Shown here piece by piece: positions 45,711 to 55,627 of a stretch of 64,000 nucleotides of DNA. Source of the stretch: Photorhabdus sp. CRCIA-P01 (GTDB lineage Bacteria > Pseudomonadota > Gammaproteobacteria > Enterobacterales > Enterobacteriaceae). The notes beneath the pieces are model-generated. The model was not told the DNA's origin and made no database searches. It saw only the letters and a program-made list of their open reading frames with translations. Every line of letters begins with the position of its first letter. Position 1 is the stretch's first letter. The stretch spans positions 124,001 to 188,000 of the forward strand of contig NZ_NMQR01000004.1 of NCBI RefSeq assembly GCF_003545805.1, read 5' to 3'. A program made the position numbers and the translations under genes.

Positions 45711-46928
45711 ATGAGCGAACAAAGCAATACCACCACAGTTCCATCTCACCCAAGAAAAACCAGGAATACCGTTTTTACTATTCTTGGTGCAATCAGTGTT
45801 TCACACTTATTGAACGATATGATCCAATCGCTGATTCTGGCGATTTATCCTTTACTACAATTAGAATTCAACCTAAGTTTTGTGCAAATCGGCATGATCA
45901 CATTGACCTATCAGATTACTGCCTCTTTATTACAACCACTGATAGGTCTCTATACTGATAAACATCCACAGCCCTATTCATTACCCATTGGGATGAGTTT
46001 CACCTTATCCGGTCTATTACTGCTGGCCTATGCCAACAATTTCCCATTAATTCTATTAGCATCGGCATTAATCGGAACAGGTTCTTCGGTATTCCACCCG
46101 GAATCATCGCGCGTAGCACGTATGGCATCCGGTGGTCGCCACGGCTTAGCCCAATCTCTTTTTCAAGTCGGCGGTAATTTTGGCAGCTCCCTTGGGCCCT
46201 TGCTAGCCGCTCTATTTATTGCTCCCTATGGCAGAGGCAACGTTGGCTGGTTCTCTTTGGCAGCATTACTGGGCATCATCGTGCTACTACAGATCAGTAA
46301 ATGGTATAACGCTCAGAATTACATCAAGAAAAATCAAGCTAAAACTGACATTGCCGCCAAAGTTTTATCAAGAAAAACCGTGATAGGCTCCTTGGCTATT
46401 TTGCTAATCTTAATATTTTCCAAATATTTTTATCTCACCAGTATCAGTAGCTATTATACTTTTTACTTAATACACAAATTTGGCATTTCCGTACAAAGCG
46501 CTCAGTTTCACCTGTTTATTTTTTTATTCGCAGTTGCGGCAGGAACCATTATTGGTGGACCGCTTGGTGATAAGATCGGCAGAAAGTATGTTATCTGGAT
46601 GTCTATCCTTGGAGTTACACCTTTTACATTAGTTCTGCCTTACGCTTCTCTGTACTGGACAAGTATTCTATCAGTGATTATTGGGGTGATTCTGGCATCT
46701 GCGTTTTCTGCAATCCTGGTATACGCTCAGGAACTTATTCCAGGTAAAACAGGGATGGTATCCGGCCTGTTTTTCGGGCTAGCTTTTGGTATGGGAGGTA
46801 TTGGCGCAGCGGTACTTGGTGATATCGCGGACAGAACAAGTATTGAACTGGTTTATCAGATTTGTGCTTTTCTACCGTTACTTGGCATATTTACCGCTTT
46901 ATTACCTAATATAGAAGATAATAACTAG
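45711..46928 (+). CDS. fsr: Fsr, fosmidomycin-resistance MFS exporter
   Basis: 405 residues from ATG 45711. Twelve-helix MFS with SHLLNDMIQSLILAIYPLLQ in the first helix, FHPESSRVARMASGGRHGLAQS between helices 4-5 and GPLGDKIGRKYVIW in the central loop, matching E. coli Fsr. Positioned between ushA and ybaL as in E. coli, divergent from ushA. Confidence 0.95.
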   Translation: MSEQSNTTTVPSHPRKTRNTVFTILGAISVSHLLNDMIQSLILAIYPLLQLEFNLSFVQIGMITLTYQITASLLQPLIGLYTDKHPQPYSLPIGMSFTLSGLLLLAYANNFPLILLASALIGTGSSVFHPESSRVARMASGGRHGLAQSLFQVGGNFGSSLGPLLAALFIAPYGRGNVGWFSLAALLGIIVLLQISKWYNAQNYIKKNQAKTDIAAKVLSRKTVIGSLAILLILIFSKYFYLTSISSYYTFYLIHKFGISVQSAQFHLFIFLFAVAAGTIIGGPLGDKIGRKYVIWMSILGVTPFTLVLPYASLYWTSILSVIIGVILASAFSAILVYAQELIPGKTGMVSGLFFGLAFGMGGIGAAVLGDIADRTSIELVYQICAFLPLLGIFTALLPNIEDNN

Positions 46929-46945
46929 AAAAATCACCATACAAC

Positions 46946-46973
46946 CCCACATAAAATTTACTTTTTATGTGGG
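46946..46973. terminator. Terminator hairpin after fsr
   Basis: CCCACATAAAA and TTTTATGTGGG flank a short loop: an 11-bp perfect stem 18 bases after the fsr stop. Confidence 0.75.
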
Positions 46974-47169
46974 AACAGTGCTTATTTACCTCATAAATAT
47001 TCAAATAGAACAACACAAATACCTGTTACGGGTAATTTAATCCTTTCAACCCATATTTTTTGATGTTTTATTCATTTTTTTAGCGAATTTACCTCGAATT
47101 ATCTATAAAATACAGTTACACCTACCTCTTCACTATGCTATTTACTAGCCTCAGCAAGAAGGAGTCTTA

Positions 47170-48876
47170 ATGGAGCACTCGACACCACTTATCACCACTA
47201 TCGTTGGCGGGTTCTTTATCGCTTATCTGCTTGGTATGTTGGCACAACGCCTGAAAATCTCACCGCTGGTTGGTTATCTCACTGCGGGAGTACTCGCTGG
47301 TCCTTTCACTCCTGGTTTTGTCGCTGATGCATCACTGGCCCCCGAACTGGCAGAAATTGGTGTCATCTTATTGATGTTTGGTGTCGGACTGCATTTTTCA
47401 CTCAAAGATCTGCTAGCAGTAAAATCCATTGCTATCCCTGGTGCTATTGCACAAATACTGGTCGCGACACTACTTGGAGTAGGGCTATCAGCAATACTGG
47501 GTTGGGAATTATTTAGCGGTATCGTCTTTGGCCTCTGTCTATCAACCGCCAGTACCGTTGTTCTGTTACGAGCGCTAGAAGAGCGCCAATTGATCGATAG
47601 CCAACGAGGTCAAATAGCTATTGGCTGGCTGATTGTCGAAGATCTGGCGATGGTGCTGACTCTGGTATTACTGCCCGCGGCTGCCGGTATTCTTGGTAAT
47701 AAAGAAGCCAATATCGGGCAGTTAATTATGGAACTCGCCATGACAGTCGGCAAAGTTATCGCTTTTATCTTGCTGATGATTGTTGTTGGCCGCCGTCTAA
47801 TCCCGTGGGTACTGGCAAAAACGGCAAGTACCGGTTCCAGGGAACTATTTACCCTTGCCGTGTTGGTTATCGCCTTGGGTATCGCTTACGGTGCCGTTGC
47901 TCTGTTTGATGCCTCATTCGCACTAGGGGCGTTCTTCGCCGGTATGGTACTGAACGAATCAGAACTAAGCCACCGTGCCGCCCAGGATACGCTGCCACTC
48001 AGAGATGCTTTCGCCGTATTGTTCTTCGTTTCCGTTGGCATGCTGTTCGACCCAATGGTCCTCATTCAACAACCGCTATCGATACTGGCAACGTTGGCAA
48101 TCATTATTATTGGTAAGTCCGCCGCTGCAATGTTACTCGTAAAGATGTTCGGCCACTCACGCCGGACCGCATTGACGATTTCAGTCAGTCTGGCGCAAAT
48201 CGGTGAATTTGCCTTTATTCTGGCTGGTCTTGGGGTTGCACTCGGCCTGCTTGATGGAAATGCCCGTAACCTTGTTCTGGCGGGCGCGATTGTTTCTATC
48301 ATGCTAAACCCAGTTCTATTTAGCCTGTTGGATCGCTATCTGGAAAAAACAGAAACTATTGAAGAACAGTTATTGGAAGAAACGTTGGAAGAAGAGACGC
48401 AAATTCCTGTCGATATCTGCGGTCACACTATCGTTGTCGGCTACGGGCGTATCGGCGGCTTGCTATGCCAACGCTTGCAGGAAAAAGGGATCCCTCTGGT
48501 TGTTATTGAAAACACCAGAGCCAAATTTGAGGAACTCGGTGAACAAGGTATCAGTGCGGTCATGGGCAACGCTGCCAGCAAAGATATTATGTCATTGGCA
48601 CGCTTGGATTGCGCCTGCTCCCTCCTGCTGACTATTCCTAATGGCTATGAAGCGGGTGAGATTGTCGCCTGTGCAAGAGAAGTACGCCCAGATATTAATA
48701 TCATTGTCCGAGCTGACTATGACGATGAAGTTACCTATATCACGGAGCGTGGGGCTAGCCACGTCATTATTGGTGAGCATGAAATTGCCAAAACAATGGC
48801 AAGTGTATTAGCCAACAGTGAGCAAGGCTATCCAACTGAGCCTCCCCCTGCCTCGTCCTTTTCGCCATTACTTTGA
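47170..48876 (+). CDS. ybaL: YbaL, CPA2-family cation/proton antiporter
   Basis: 568 residues: about 12 membrane helices of the KefB/CPA2 type (LGMLAQRLKISPLVGYLTAG, ASFALGAFFAGMVLNESELS) and a C-terminal TrkA-N domain from about residue 417 (HTIVVGYGRIGGLLCQRL) that binds nucleotide. Probably K+/H+ antiport; the natural role in E. coli is unclear. Confidence 0.95.
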   Translation: MEHSTPLITTIVGGFFIAYLLGMLAQRLKISPLVGYLTAGVLAGPFTPGFVADASLAPELAEIGVILLMFGVGLHFSLKDLLAVKSIAIPGAIAQILVATLLGVGLSAILGWELFSGIVFGLCLSTASTVVLLRALEERQLIDSQRGQIAIGWLIVEDLAMVLTLVLLPAAAGILGNKEANIGQLIMELAMTVGKVIAFILLMIVVGRRLIPWVLAKTASTGSRELFTLAVLVIALGIAYGAVALFDASFALGAFFAGMVLNESELSHRAAQDTLPLRDAFAVLFFVSVGMLFDPMVLIQQPLSILATLAIIIIGKSAAAMLLVKMFGHSRRTALTISVSLAQIGEFAFILAGLGVALGLLDGNARNLVLAGAIVSIMLNPVLFSLLDRYLEKTETIEEQLLEETLEEETQIPVDICGHTIVVGYGRIGGLLCQRLQEKGIPLVVIENTRAKFEELGEQGISAVMGNAASKDIMSLARLDCACSLLLTIPNGYEAGEIVACAREVRPDINIIVRADYDDEVTYITERGASHVIIGEHEIAKTMASVLANSEQGYPTEPPPASSFSPLL

Positions 48877-48903
48877 GGAAAAGCGACTATTGATGGAATA
48901 ATT

Positions 48904-48929
48904 CCCTATTCATTACTGAGTAGGGTTTT
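48904..48929 (+). terminator. Rho-independent terminator after ybaL
   Basis: CCCTATTCA-TTAC-TGAGTAGGG (9-bp stem with one G-T pair) followed by TTTT, 27 bases after ybaL. Confidence 0.85.
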
Positions 48930-49299
48930 CCCTTCTATTCTATAATGAACCATATGAGCCGTTCTTATCACTTTAACTACCAATGATAAGGGCAGCTCAG
49001 AGGGAGCAAAACTTTCAGCTAAAGTAGCTATTCAATTCTGTACAACAAAAATCAATCGGATTATCAATTAATCCTTAGCCCATTCAAAACAAGATTCAGC
49101 AACTCATTGAGGTAAATGTTTTTTATTAATAGGGAAGGTAAATACCATGCATTGAATTTTTAGCGTTACTTAACATGATCATGGTATTTACCCAATTAAA
49201 ATAAAGACACTCTACACAATTTCAGCCACCTTCAATCACCATTAGCCTCATGAAAAAGCCAATTAATCAGAAGATCGCAATATCAAACATTTCATTGCG
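48930..49299. other. Non-coding stretch between ybaL and the LysE-type gene
   Basis: 370 bases, AT-rich, with no supported gene on either strand. It starts an accessory insertion between ybaL and gsk, which are adjacent in E. coli. Confidence 0.5.
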
Positions 49300-49911
49300 T
49301 TAAAGATATAAAACACCTTTCATTGACGTGTAAAACATTGAGACTGAGAAAACACATAACACTAAAGAAGCAAGACGATAAAACAAATCAGGCTTTAAAC
49401 TCCCTTTTGCTAACTTTTCTATACATAGCATTTTCCCAACCCCAACCCAAATCAGGGAAACGGGTAATAATGCACAAACAAAAACTGTCATGCATGGAAT
49501 GTATTCTGACCACAAAGTAAATGCAGTAAGAGGAAATACATATGTAGCAAACACAAAAGCCTTAGGATTCAACAGTGTGGTAAATAATACCGTGACAAAA
49601 TGGACTTTCGTCTTGTTTTTGTCTAATGAGAAATGCCAAACTTTCAAGGCTAGATAAGCAATGTATGTCGAAGCGCAAACCTTTAAGGCGACCAGTGACC
49701 ACACAAAAGTGTGCGAGGCTGTGGATAAAAATAATCCCCACAAACTAATTGCTGTTATATAACCAAATGCCTCAGCCAATATCAGCCTGAGTGTACTAAT
49801 AAAACCATGTGAATATCCAGATGATACCAAAAGCGTATTTGTTGGTCCTGGCATAATTAGGACCATGCTCACCATACTGGCAATTCTTATATAATCGTAG
49901 TAACTATTCAT
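49300..49911 (-). CDS. LysE/RhtB-family amino-acid exporter
   Basis: 203 residues with five or six membrane helices. The family motif is in the first helices: SMVLIMPGPTNTLLVSSGYSHG, followed by RLILAEAFGYITAISLWGLF, and LLNPKAFVFATYVFP. LysE/RhtB members export lysine, homoserine, threonine, or leucine; the substrate cannot be told. It is isolated in AT-rich DNA, so probably acquired. Confidence 0.87.
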   Translation of the reverse strand: MNSYYDYIRIASMVSMVLIMPGPTNTLLVSSGYSHGFISTLRLILAEAFGYITAISLWGLFLSTASHTFVWSLVALKVCASTYIAYLALKVWHFSLDKNKTKVHFVTVLFTTLLNPKAFVFATYVFPLTAFTLWSEYIPCMTVFVCALLPVSLIWVGVGKMLCIEKLAKGSLKPDLFYRLASLVLCVFSVSMFYTSMKGVLYL

Positions 49912-50955
49912 AGTATCCTCAATGGCTGTTATGCATAATAATTAATCATTTGAAATATAATAGGAAATTTTTAGTAAAAAATTTCATCATGCTCCTCCTT
50001 CTCTCTAAATTAACAATAATAAGTTATGGTCATTAAATACCATTACTTTCACTTAATAGCTATTAGTCTCGTCTTTTCTCTAAATGTTAGTAATCTCAAT
50101 AACTCCAATTCAGTAATAAAAGATACAAAAAATCTTTCCTAATATAGGCAACAAAATAAAATAATTACAGAAAACAAAAAGTATTTCGCTAAATGATCCT
50201 TCTTAGTTATCAATCATCGCCAAAGTTTCGTTATCTAAATTAGCATCAGAAAACACTAATCCATATATCAATACTATACAAAAATATGAAATTCCGTATC
50301 AACTTGGGGAATATTCCTAAAATATAGCAGCTCCAATCCATGTATAACTAATATCATTTCTATATATGGGCAATATCATTTCAATATATAAAGAATATCA
50401 TTTCAATACACAGCCAATATCATTTCAACATATTACTAATGAAGGAATGTTTTCTAGCCAATCATCTTGATTATAATTAGTAGAATCAACAATTGAAAAC
50501 TCAGTTCCAAGATTTTTAAAAAATGTGATTTTAGTTCAAAATCATCCTTTATCTAATCCCTCCTAAAATAAATAGAAAAATTAGAGAAATAATTAAATCA
50601 GCATGATTAGTGTTGGTAATACTAACGACATCCAACTATATTAGCAATACGCCATCATGTGGAATTTCCATACATAGAACAAAAGGATCATTGAAAGATA
50701 AAAGACAAACAGAGAATTCAATTTACATATTATTGCTATCTAAGTGATATAAACATTCTAGATAGATTCAAATATTATGTGAATTTATTCAAACAGATAT
50801 ATAAATAATAACGAGATACTTTGGCTTTTATACATTCAACGAAAAATCATTACTTATAATAAAATAAATCCTAACTACCATTCACAATCCTAATAAATAA
50901 TTTTATACCTAAATTTCAGCACCGCATTAATTTATACGGTGCCAGAATTTTATAA
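49912..50955. other. One kilobase of AT-rich DNA without genes
   Basis: No frame of convincing length or composition on either strand. It contains four tandem 22-base repeats (separate entry) and is otherwise unstructured to the eye. Stops occur in all frames. Position between ybaL and gsk suggests degraded inserted DNA or a regulatory/sRNA region; nothing decides between them. Confidence 0.5.
50350..50437. repeat. Four tandem 22-bp repeats
   Basis: AATATCATTTC begins at 50350, 50372, 50394 and 50416, an exact 22-base period. The remainder of each unit (TATATATGGGC, AATATATAAAG, AATACACAGCC, AACATATTACT) varies. The spacing is close to two helical turns, so bound proteins would lie on one face of the DNA. 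Confidence 0.85.
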
Positions 50956-52266
50956 TTATCGTTCCCAGTAAGATTCTTCCAAACTATCTTCCTTTTCAGG
51001 TAAACCACGGCTTAATCGAGGGGAATGCTGACTCAATACCTGATAACTAACTCTGTTGGCATATTTACACACTTGAGCAAGTGATGAATATGTCAGATAA
51101 GTACGGATATGTTTACTGGAATTAGGCACATTCATTCTATGGTGATTGTTGGCCGTTATATCATGCAGTAAAGCAGATAAAGCACCATCACCTGCCCCAT
51201 TGGTATTCATGATTTTTTCTGGCCCCCCCATATAAGGTTCAATATGGGAATAAACTTTCATCGGGATTTGGCAATCAGATTTACGCATAGCGCGACTGAA
51301 CTCATAACGATTAAATTCAGCAATAGCACCCGGTAACAATGGGTGGGTTGTCTGACGCATATAATCTTTTTCCGTATAACCTGCCATATATAATCCAGCC
51401 GGCCCCGCAGTACACAAAACTAAATCGACCCAATCCAATGCAATATCTGAAGCCAATAGTGGATCACTGAAACCAGTAAGCTCATAAGCTTCATCTTCAT
51501 TCATTGCTAGAACAGAAATATTCTCAACCAGAAAATCACGCCACAATTGTGGATCATCAGCAATAACATATTTTGTCCCTAGCGTCAGAACCACAGGCAC
51601 ACTATGCTTTTTCGCATATTCGATAGCTTTCATGGTTGCTTCTGGCATGGGTTCTCCCGGCTTGCAACGAATCAAGTAAGCAGTCAATACCAAAGCAGAA
51701 GCTTCAGCAATAATCTTCTCAGGAATACTTTCCGGTTTAAGTTGATTCATTTGCCCAGGACTAATGGCAAAAGTGCGCTCACCATTTTCCGTTACTAGCG
51801 TAAAACAACGCCCAATTGCCCCGTTCACACCTTGTAAGTAGTTCAGATCAGTCCGGCTAGACGTGTTACATAAATAGCGGTAAGCATAACTACCAATCTG
51901 AATATTACTGCACATAGTACCCAGTAAGACGGAACGATCATCGGCAAGAACTGAGTAATTATGTAAAGTATTACCAATAGTGCCACCCGCGAATTCGTGG
52001 CTAATAAGATTATTATCAGTAAGTTCTTTATACAGGGTTTCAGCTACATCATCTTCAATAACTAATGAATGCCCTTGGCTGAGGTTATAGCGCTGGATAA
52101 AATCTTCATCTACTTTCGCCTCAATATCCACTAATGTCTGATCGATACCAACGATATAAGCTCGGTTATTCTCACCATCCATCATCTCTTTAATTGGCTG
52201 GAGTAAAGGATCACGCAGACTGACGGGAAAATAGTGTTTTGATTTACGTTTACCAGGGAATTTCAT
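50956..52266 (-). CDS. gsk: Inosine/guanosine kinase
   Basis: 436 residues. PfkB/ribokinase family: FAGGTIGNTLHNYSVLADD near the nucleoside site and TNGAGDGALSALLHD with the catalytic Asp. Phosphorylates guanosine and inosine for purine salvage. The length and motifs match E. coli Gsk (434). Confidence 0.97.
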   Translation of the reverse strand: MKFPGKRKSKHYFPVSLRDPLLQPIKEMMDGENNRAYIVGIDQTLVDIEAKVDEDFIQRYNLSQGHSLVIEDDVAETLYKELTDNNLISHEFAGGTIGNTLHNYSVLADDRSVLLGTMCSNIQIGSYAYRYLCNTSSRTDLNYLQGVNGAIGRCFTLVTENGERTFAISPGQMNQLKPESIPEKIIAEASALVLTAYLIRCKPGEPMPEATMKAIEYAKKHSVPVVLTLGTKYVIADDPQLWRDFLVENISVLAMNEDEAYELTGFSDPLLASDIALDWVDLVLCTAGPAGLYMAGYTEKDYMRQTTHPLLPGAIAEFNRYEFSRAMRKSDCQIPMKVYSHIEPYMGGPEKIMNTNGAGDGALSALLHDITANNHHRMNVPNSSKHIRTYLTYSSLAQVCKYANRVSYQVLSQHSPRLSRGLPEKEDSLEESYWER

Positions 52267-52364
52267 TTTTGATTGATGCTATGACGCCAAAAGGTGCAGC
52301 ATATTAGCACAATAAAAACTGACAGGCAGCAAATGTCACGACGACATTTACTGCCAAGGAAAAC

Positions 52365-53468
52365 TTAAACCGCTTGCTGACGACTACGTACCATATGACG
52401 AATTAAAACAAACACCACAGCCAAGATCAGCCCAAGGAAAGCACCGCCTATTAAGATAAGTAGACGCTTTGGTGAATCTTTCGCTGTTGGCTCATAAGGA
52501 GCCTGCATATATCTAAATGGTTGGAAGTTAACTTTGTCTATTATAAGCGCTTTCAGCTCCTTTATATAAAACAATCGGTTACGTAAATCAGCATCAATCA
52601 AGGCTGGATCTTTGATCTCCTCCGTAATTTGCAGCTTACGTTGTAATGCATCAGCACCCAAAGCAATGGAATAATCTGGATCGTCTTTGATCATCGCCCC
52701 TTCACTGGAAATAGGTTTTTTAATTCCTGCCGAATTGGCGATAGATAATGCATATTTCAATCGCTCAATATTAGCTTCCTGTATATTATTCACACGGTTT
52801 AAATCAACGCTATACAAACCTTCAGAGTAAGCAAGCTTTTGTTTCACCATATCGCTTAATTCACTCTTCACCTGTTCATGGACAATAGACGACACATAGT
52901 CAATATAGCCATTTAACAGATTATATGCATCTTCTGAGGTTCCAGCACTAAAAGTCAATTTAGTTTCACTATTTTCATCATCTTTTTCCGCTTTTGAAGA
53001 AGATGAAATATTATCATTCACAATCTTTTCAATAAGTTTTCTTTCTGCAAGTGGTGAGCGATCACCTGATTTAGCCACCAGATTTTTAAAATATTCTGTA
53101 TTAACCAGATATTCTTCACGTAAAACCCGTGAATTAAAATTATTTAAAAAACTATTATACAGTGACGACGAAGTTACTGATGATTGTAAACTTAAAACCT
53201 CGAACTTAGTCAGAAGATTTTTAAGTGGCTGTATCTCTTCAAGTTGAGGTTTAACAATAGAAGCTGAACTGCTCCACTTTTGTGGCATCAAAGATACCGC
53301 TGCAAAGCCAATGACAGCAAAAAGGATAGTAACAGCAATAATCAATAACTTTGATTGAAATAAAACAGAGAATAACTCAAACAAATCAATTTCATCATCT
53401 CGTTTTGAATTGTAATAATTAAAATATTCTTCACTGAAATTAGTGCCTTTAATCGGTTTATTACTCAT
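52365..53468 (-). CDS. wzz: Wzz-type O-antigen chain-length determinant
   Basis: 367 residues with two membrane helices (about 42-64, LLIIAVTILFAVIGFAAVSL; about 336-358, LLILIGGAFLGLILAVVFVLI) around a large coiled periplasmic domain; the PQKW after the first helix and the Pro-rich motif before the second (PYEPTAKDSPKR) are typical of Wzz/FepE. Controls the length of O-antigen chains made by Wzy. It lies between hemH and gsk, where Yersinia keeps its O-antigen cluster ending in wzz; the other genes are absent here. Confidence 0.9.
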   Translation of the reverse strand: MSNKPIKGTNFSEEYFNYYNSKRDDEIDLFELFSVLFQSKLLIIAVTILFAVIGFAAVSLMPQKWSSSASIVKPQLEEIQPLKNLLTKFEVLSLQSSVTSSSLYNSFLNNFNSRVLREEYLVNTEYFKNLVAKSGDRSPLAERKLIEKIVNDNISSSSKAEKDDENSETKLTFSAGTSEDAYNLLNGYIDYVSSIVHEQVKSELSDMVKQKLAYSEGLYSVDLNRVNNIQEANIERLKYALSIANSAGIKKPISSEGAMIKDDPDYSIALGADALQRKLQITEEIKDPALIDADLRNRLFYIKELKALIIDKVNFQPFRYMQAPYEPTAKDSPKRLLILIGGAFLGLILAVVFVLIRHMVRSRQQAV

Positions 53469-53647
53469 TATTTATATCCAAATTCAAATATGCTGTTACT
53501 CATTGATATACAGAACATCATTCCACTGCGCCTATAGGTTAATTCCCATTTACTCTGAAACAAGTATGGCAGTTCCACGAGGCTGGCATCCGTGTAGCAA
53601 TATACCTTAAAAAGCCAATGGACCCTAATGATAGATTAATCCTATCA

Positions 53648-54625
53648 CTATTCATTTCTGTTTCTGACCAACCCGTTGACCAACTCTTCAAGTAGTAAAA
53701 TATGACTAGCATTGTCGTTAAGCGCCGGAATATATTCAAATTTTTCCCCACCAGCATTAAGAAACATCTCTTTATTTAGCTGTTTTATCTCTTCCAGCGT
53801 TTCCAGACAATCAGACGAAAAACCAGGGCAAAGTACCTGAATATGTTTTATTCCCTGATTAGGTAGAGTTTTCATAGTTTGATCTACGTATGGTGTCAGC
53901 CATTGCTCACGACCAAAACGTGATTGATAAGCCATCATTACCCGCTCTGCCGGATAATGAATAGCTTGCTTTAGCAACCGTGTTGTTAATTTACACTGCT
54001 CAGCATAAATATCACCCGTATCAACAAAACGCTGCGGAATACCATGATAGGAAAGCAATAATCTGTCCGGTTGACCATGCTTATCGAAACTCTGCTCAAT
54101 AGTTTCTTTCAGTGCGGAAATATAAGCCGGATGATCAGCATAACTACGAATAAAGTGAATCCCAGGAATAGTGCGGTATTTTTGTAATACTAGACTGACA
54201 CCATCAAATACAGCCGCAGATGAGGAACCAGAATATTGGGGATAAAGTGGTAAAACAATCAGCTGCTCAACATTCTGCTTAAGTAAGTTGTCAATCGCTT
54301 GTTCAAGAGATGGAGAACCGTAATTCATTGCCAGTTCAACAGGGATGTCAGCAAGTCTTTCTGCCAGTAATTTCTGTTGCCGACGGCCATATACTAACAG
54401 AGGAGAACCTTCATCAGTCCAAATTTTCTGATATAACTTTGCTACACGTGAAGAGCGGAAAGGCAAAACAAAACCATATAATATTGGCTTCCAGATAAAT
54501 CGAGATAAGTCTATGACTCTTTTATCACTAAGAAACTCAGCTAAATAACGTCTTATAGCCGTAGTTGTCGGTTTATCAGGAGTGCCAAGATTAACTAATA
54601 AAACACCAAATTTACCGTTGTTCAT
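53648..54625 (-). CDS. hemH: Ferrochelatase
   Basis: 325 residues. [12 protein letters not shown] at the N terminus, the active-site His in [11 protein letters not shown] and Glu in [13 protein letters not shown]. Inserts Fe(II) into protoporphyrin IX, the last heme step, at the inner membrane. Followed in E. coli by aes; here by wzz and gsk. Confidence 0.97.
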   Translation of the reverse strand: MNNGKFGVLLVNLGTPDKPTTTAIRRYLAEFLSDKRVIDLSRFIWKPILYGFVLPFRSSRVAKLYQKIWTDEGSPLLVYGRRQQKLLAERLADIPVELAMNYGSPSLEQAIDNLLKQNVEQLIVLPLYPQYSGSSSAAVFDGVSLVLQKYRTIPGIHFIRSYADHPAYISALKETIEQSFDKHGQPDRLLLSYHGIPQRFVDTGDIYAEQCKLTTRLLKQAIHYPAERVMMAYQSRFGREQWLTPYVDQTMKTLPNQGIKHIQVLCPGFSSDCLETLEEIKQLNKEMFLNAGGEKFEYIPALNDNASHILLLEELVNGLVRNRNE

Positions 54626-54761
54626 TATGTCGATCCTTTATTGTTTCGCTGGTGAAAACCCTAACATAATAAAATACAGATGAAAATCATGTTTATCTAC
54701 GAAAACAGTGAAGAAAAACCGACTAATTTACCTGATACAGTAAATAAATAATATAGGATAA

Positions 54762-54779
54762 GGCGACTTATTAGTCGCC
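54762..54779 (-). terminator. Hairpin after adk
   Basis: GGCGACT-TATT-AGTCGCC, a perfect 7-bp stem 23 bases past the adk stop on the minus strand; only a short T-rich stretch follows. Confidence 0.65.
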
Positions 54780-54801
54780 CTCTAAGAATCATTTAGGTTG
54801 A

Positions 54802-55473
<672 letters not shown>

Positions 55474-55566
55474 TTATATTTTGAGAAAACGAGTCACCAT
55501 ACCATTTAGCATGGGGTTCGCTCAAGGAAACAGGTAAACGATTTCGTGATATTTTTCTATAAAAAT

Positions 55567-55602
55567 AAACCACGCCCCATCACATTATCAGAGGCGTGGT
55601 TT
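55567..55602 (-). terminator. Terminator hairpin after htpG
   Basis: AAACCACGCC (55567-55576) and GGCGTGGTTT (55593-55602) form a 10-bp perfect stem with A/T ends, 25 bases past the htpG stop. Confidence 0.8.
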
Positions 55603-55627
55603 CCAATCGTCACCAAAAATGATTAAA

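Noticed and set aside
50350..50437. A CRISPR array.
   Set aside because: The period is 22 bases with repeats of about 11; there are no spacers of normal length and no cas genes.
53539..53757. Minus-strand frame overlapping the 3' end of hemH.
   Set aside because: It overlaps hemH in another frame and the part beyond hemH is an unrecognised low-quality sequence; treated as intergenic.
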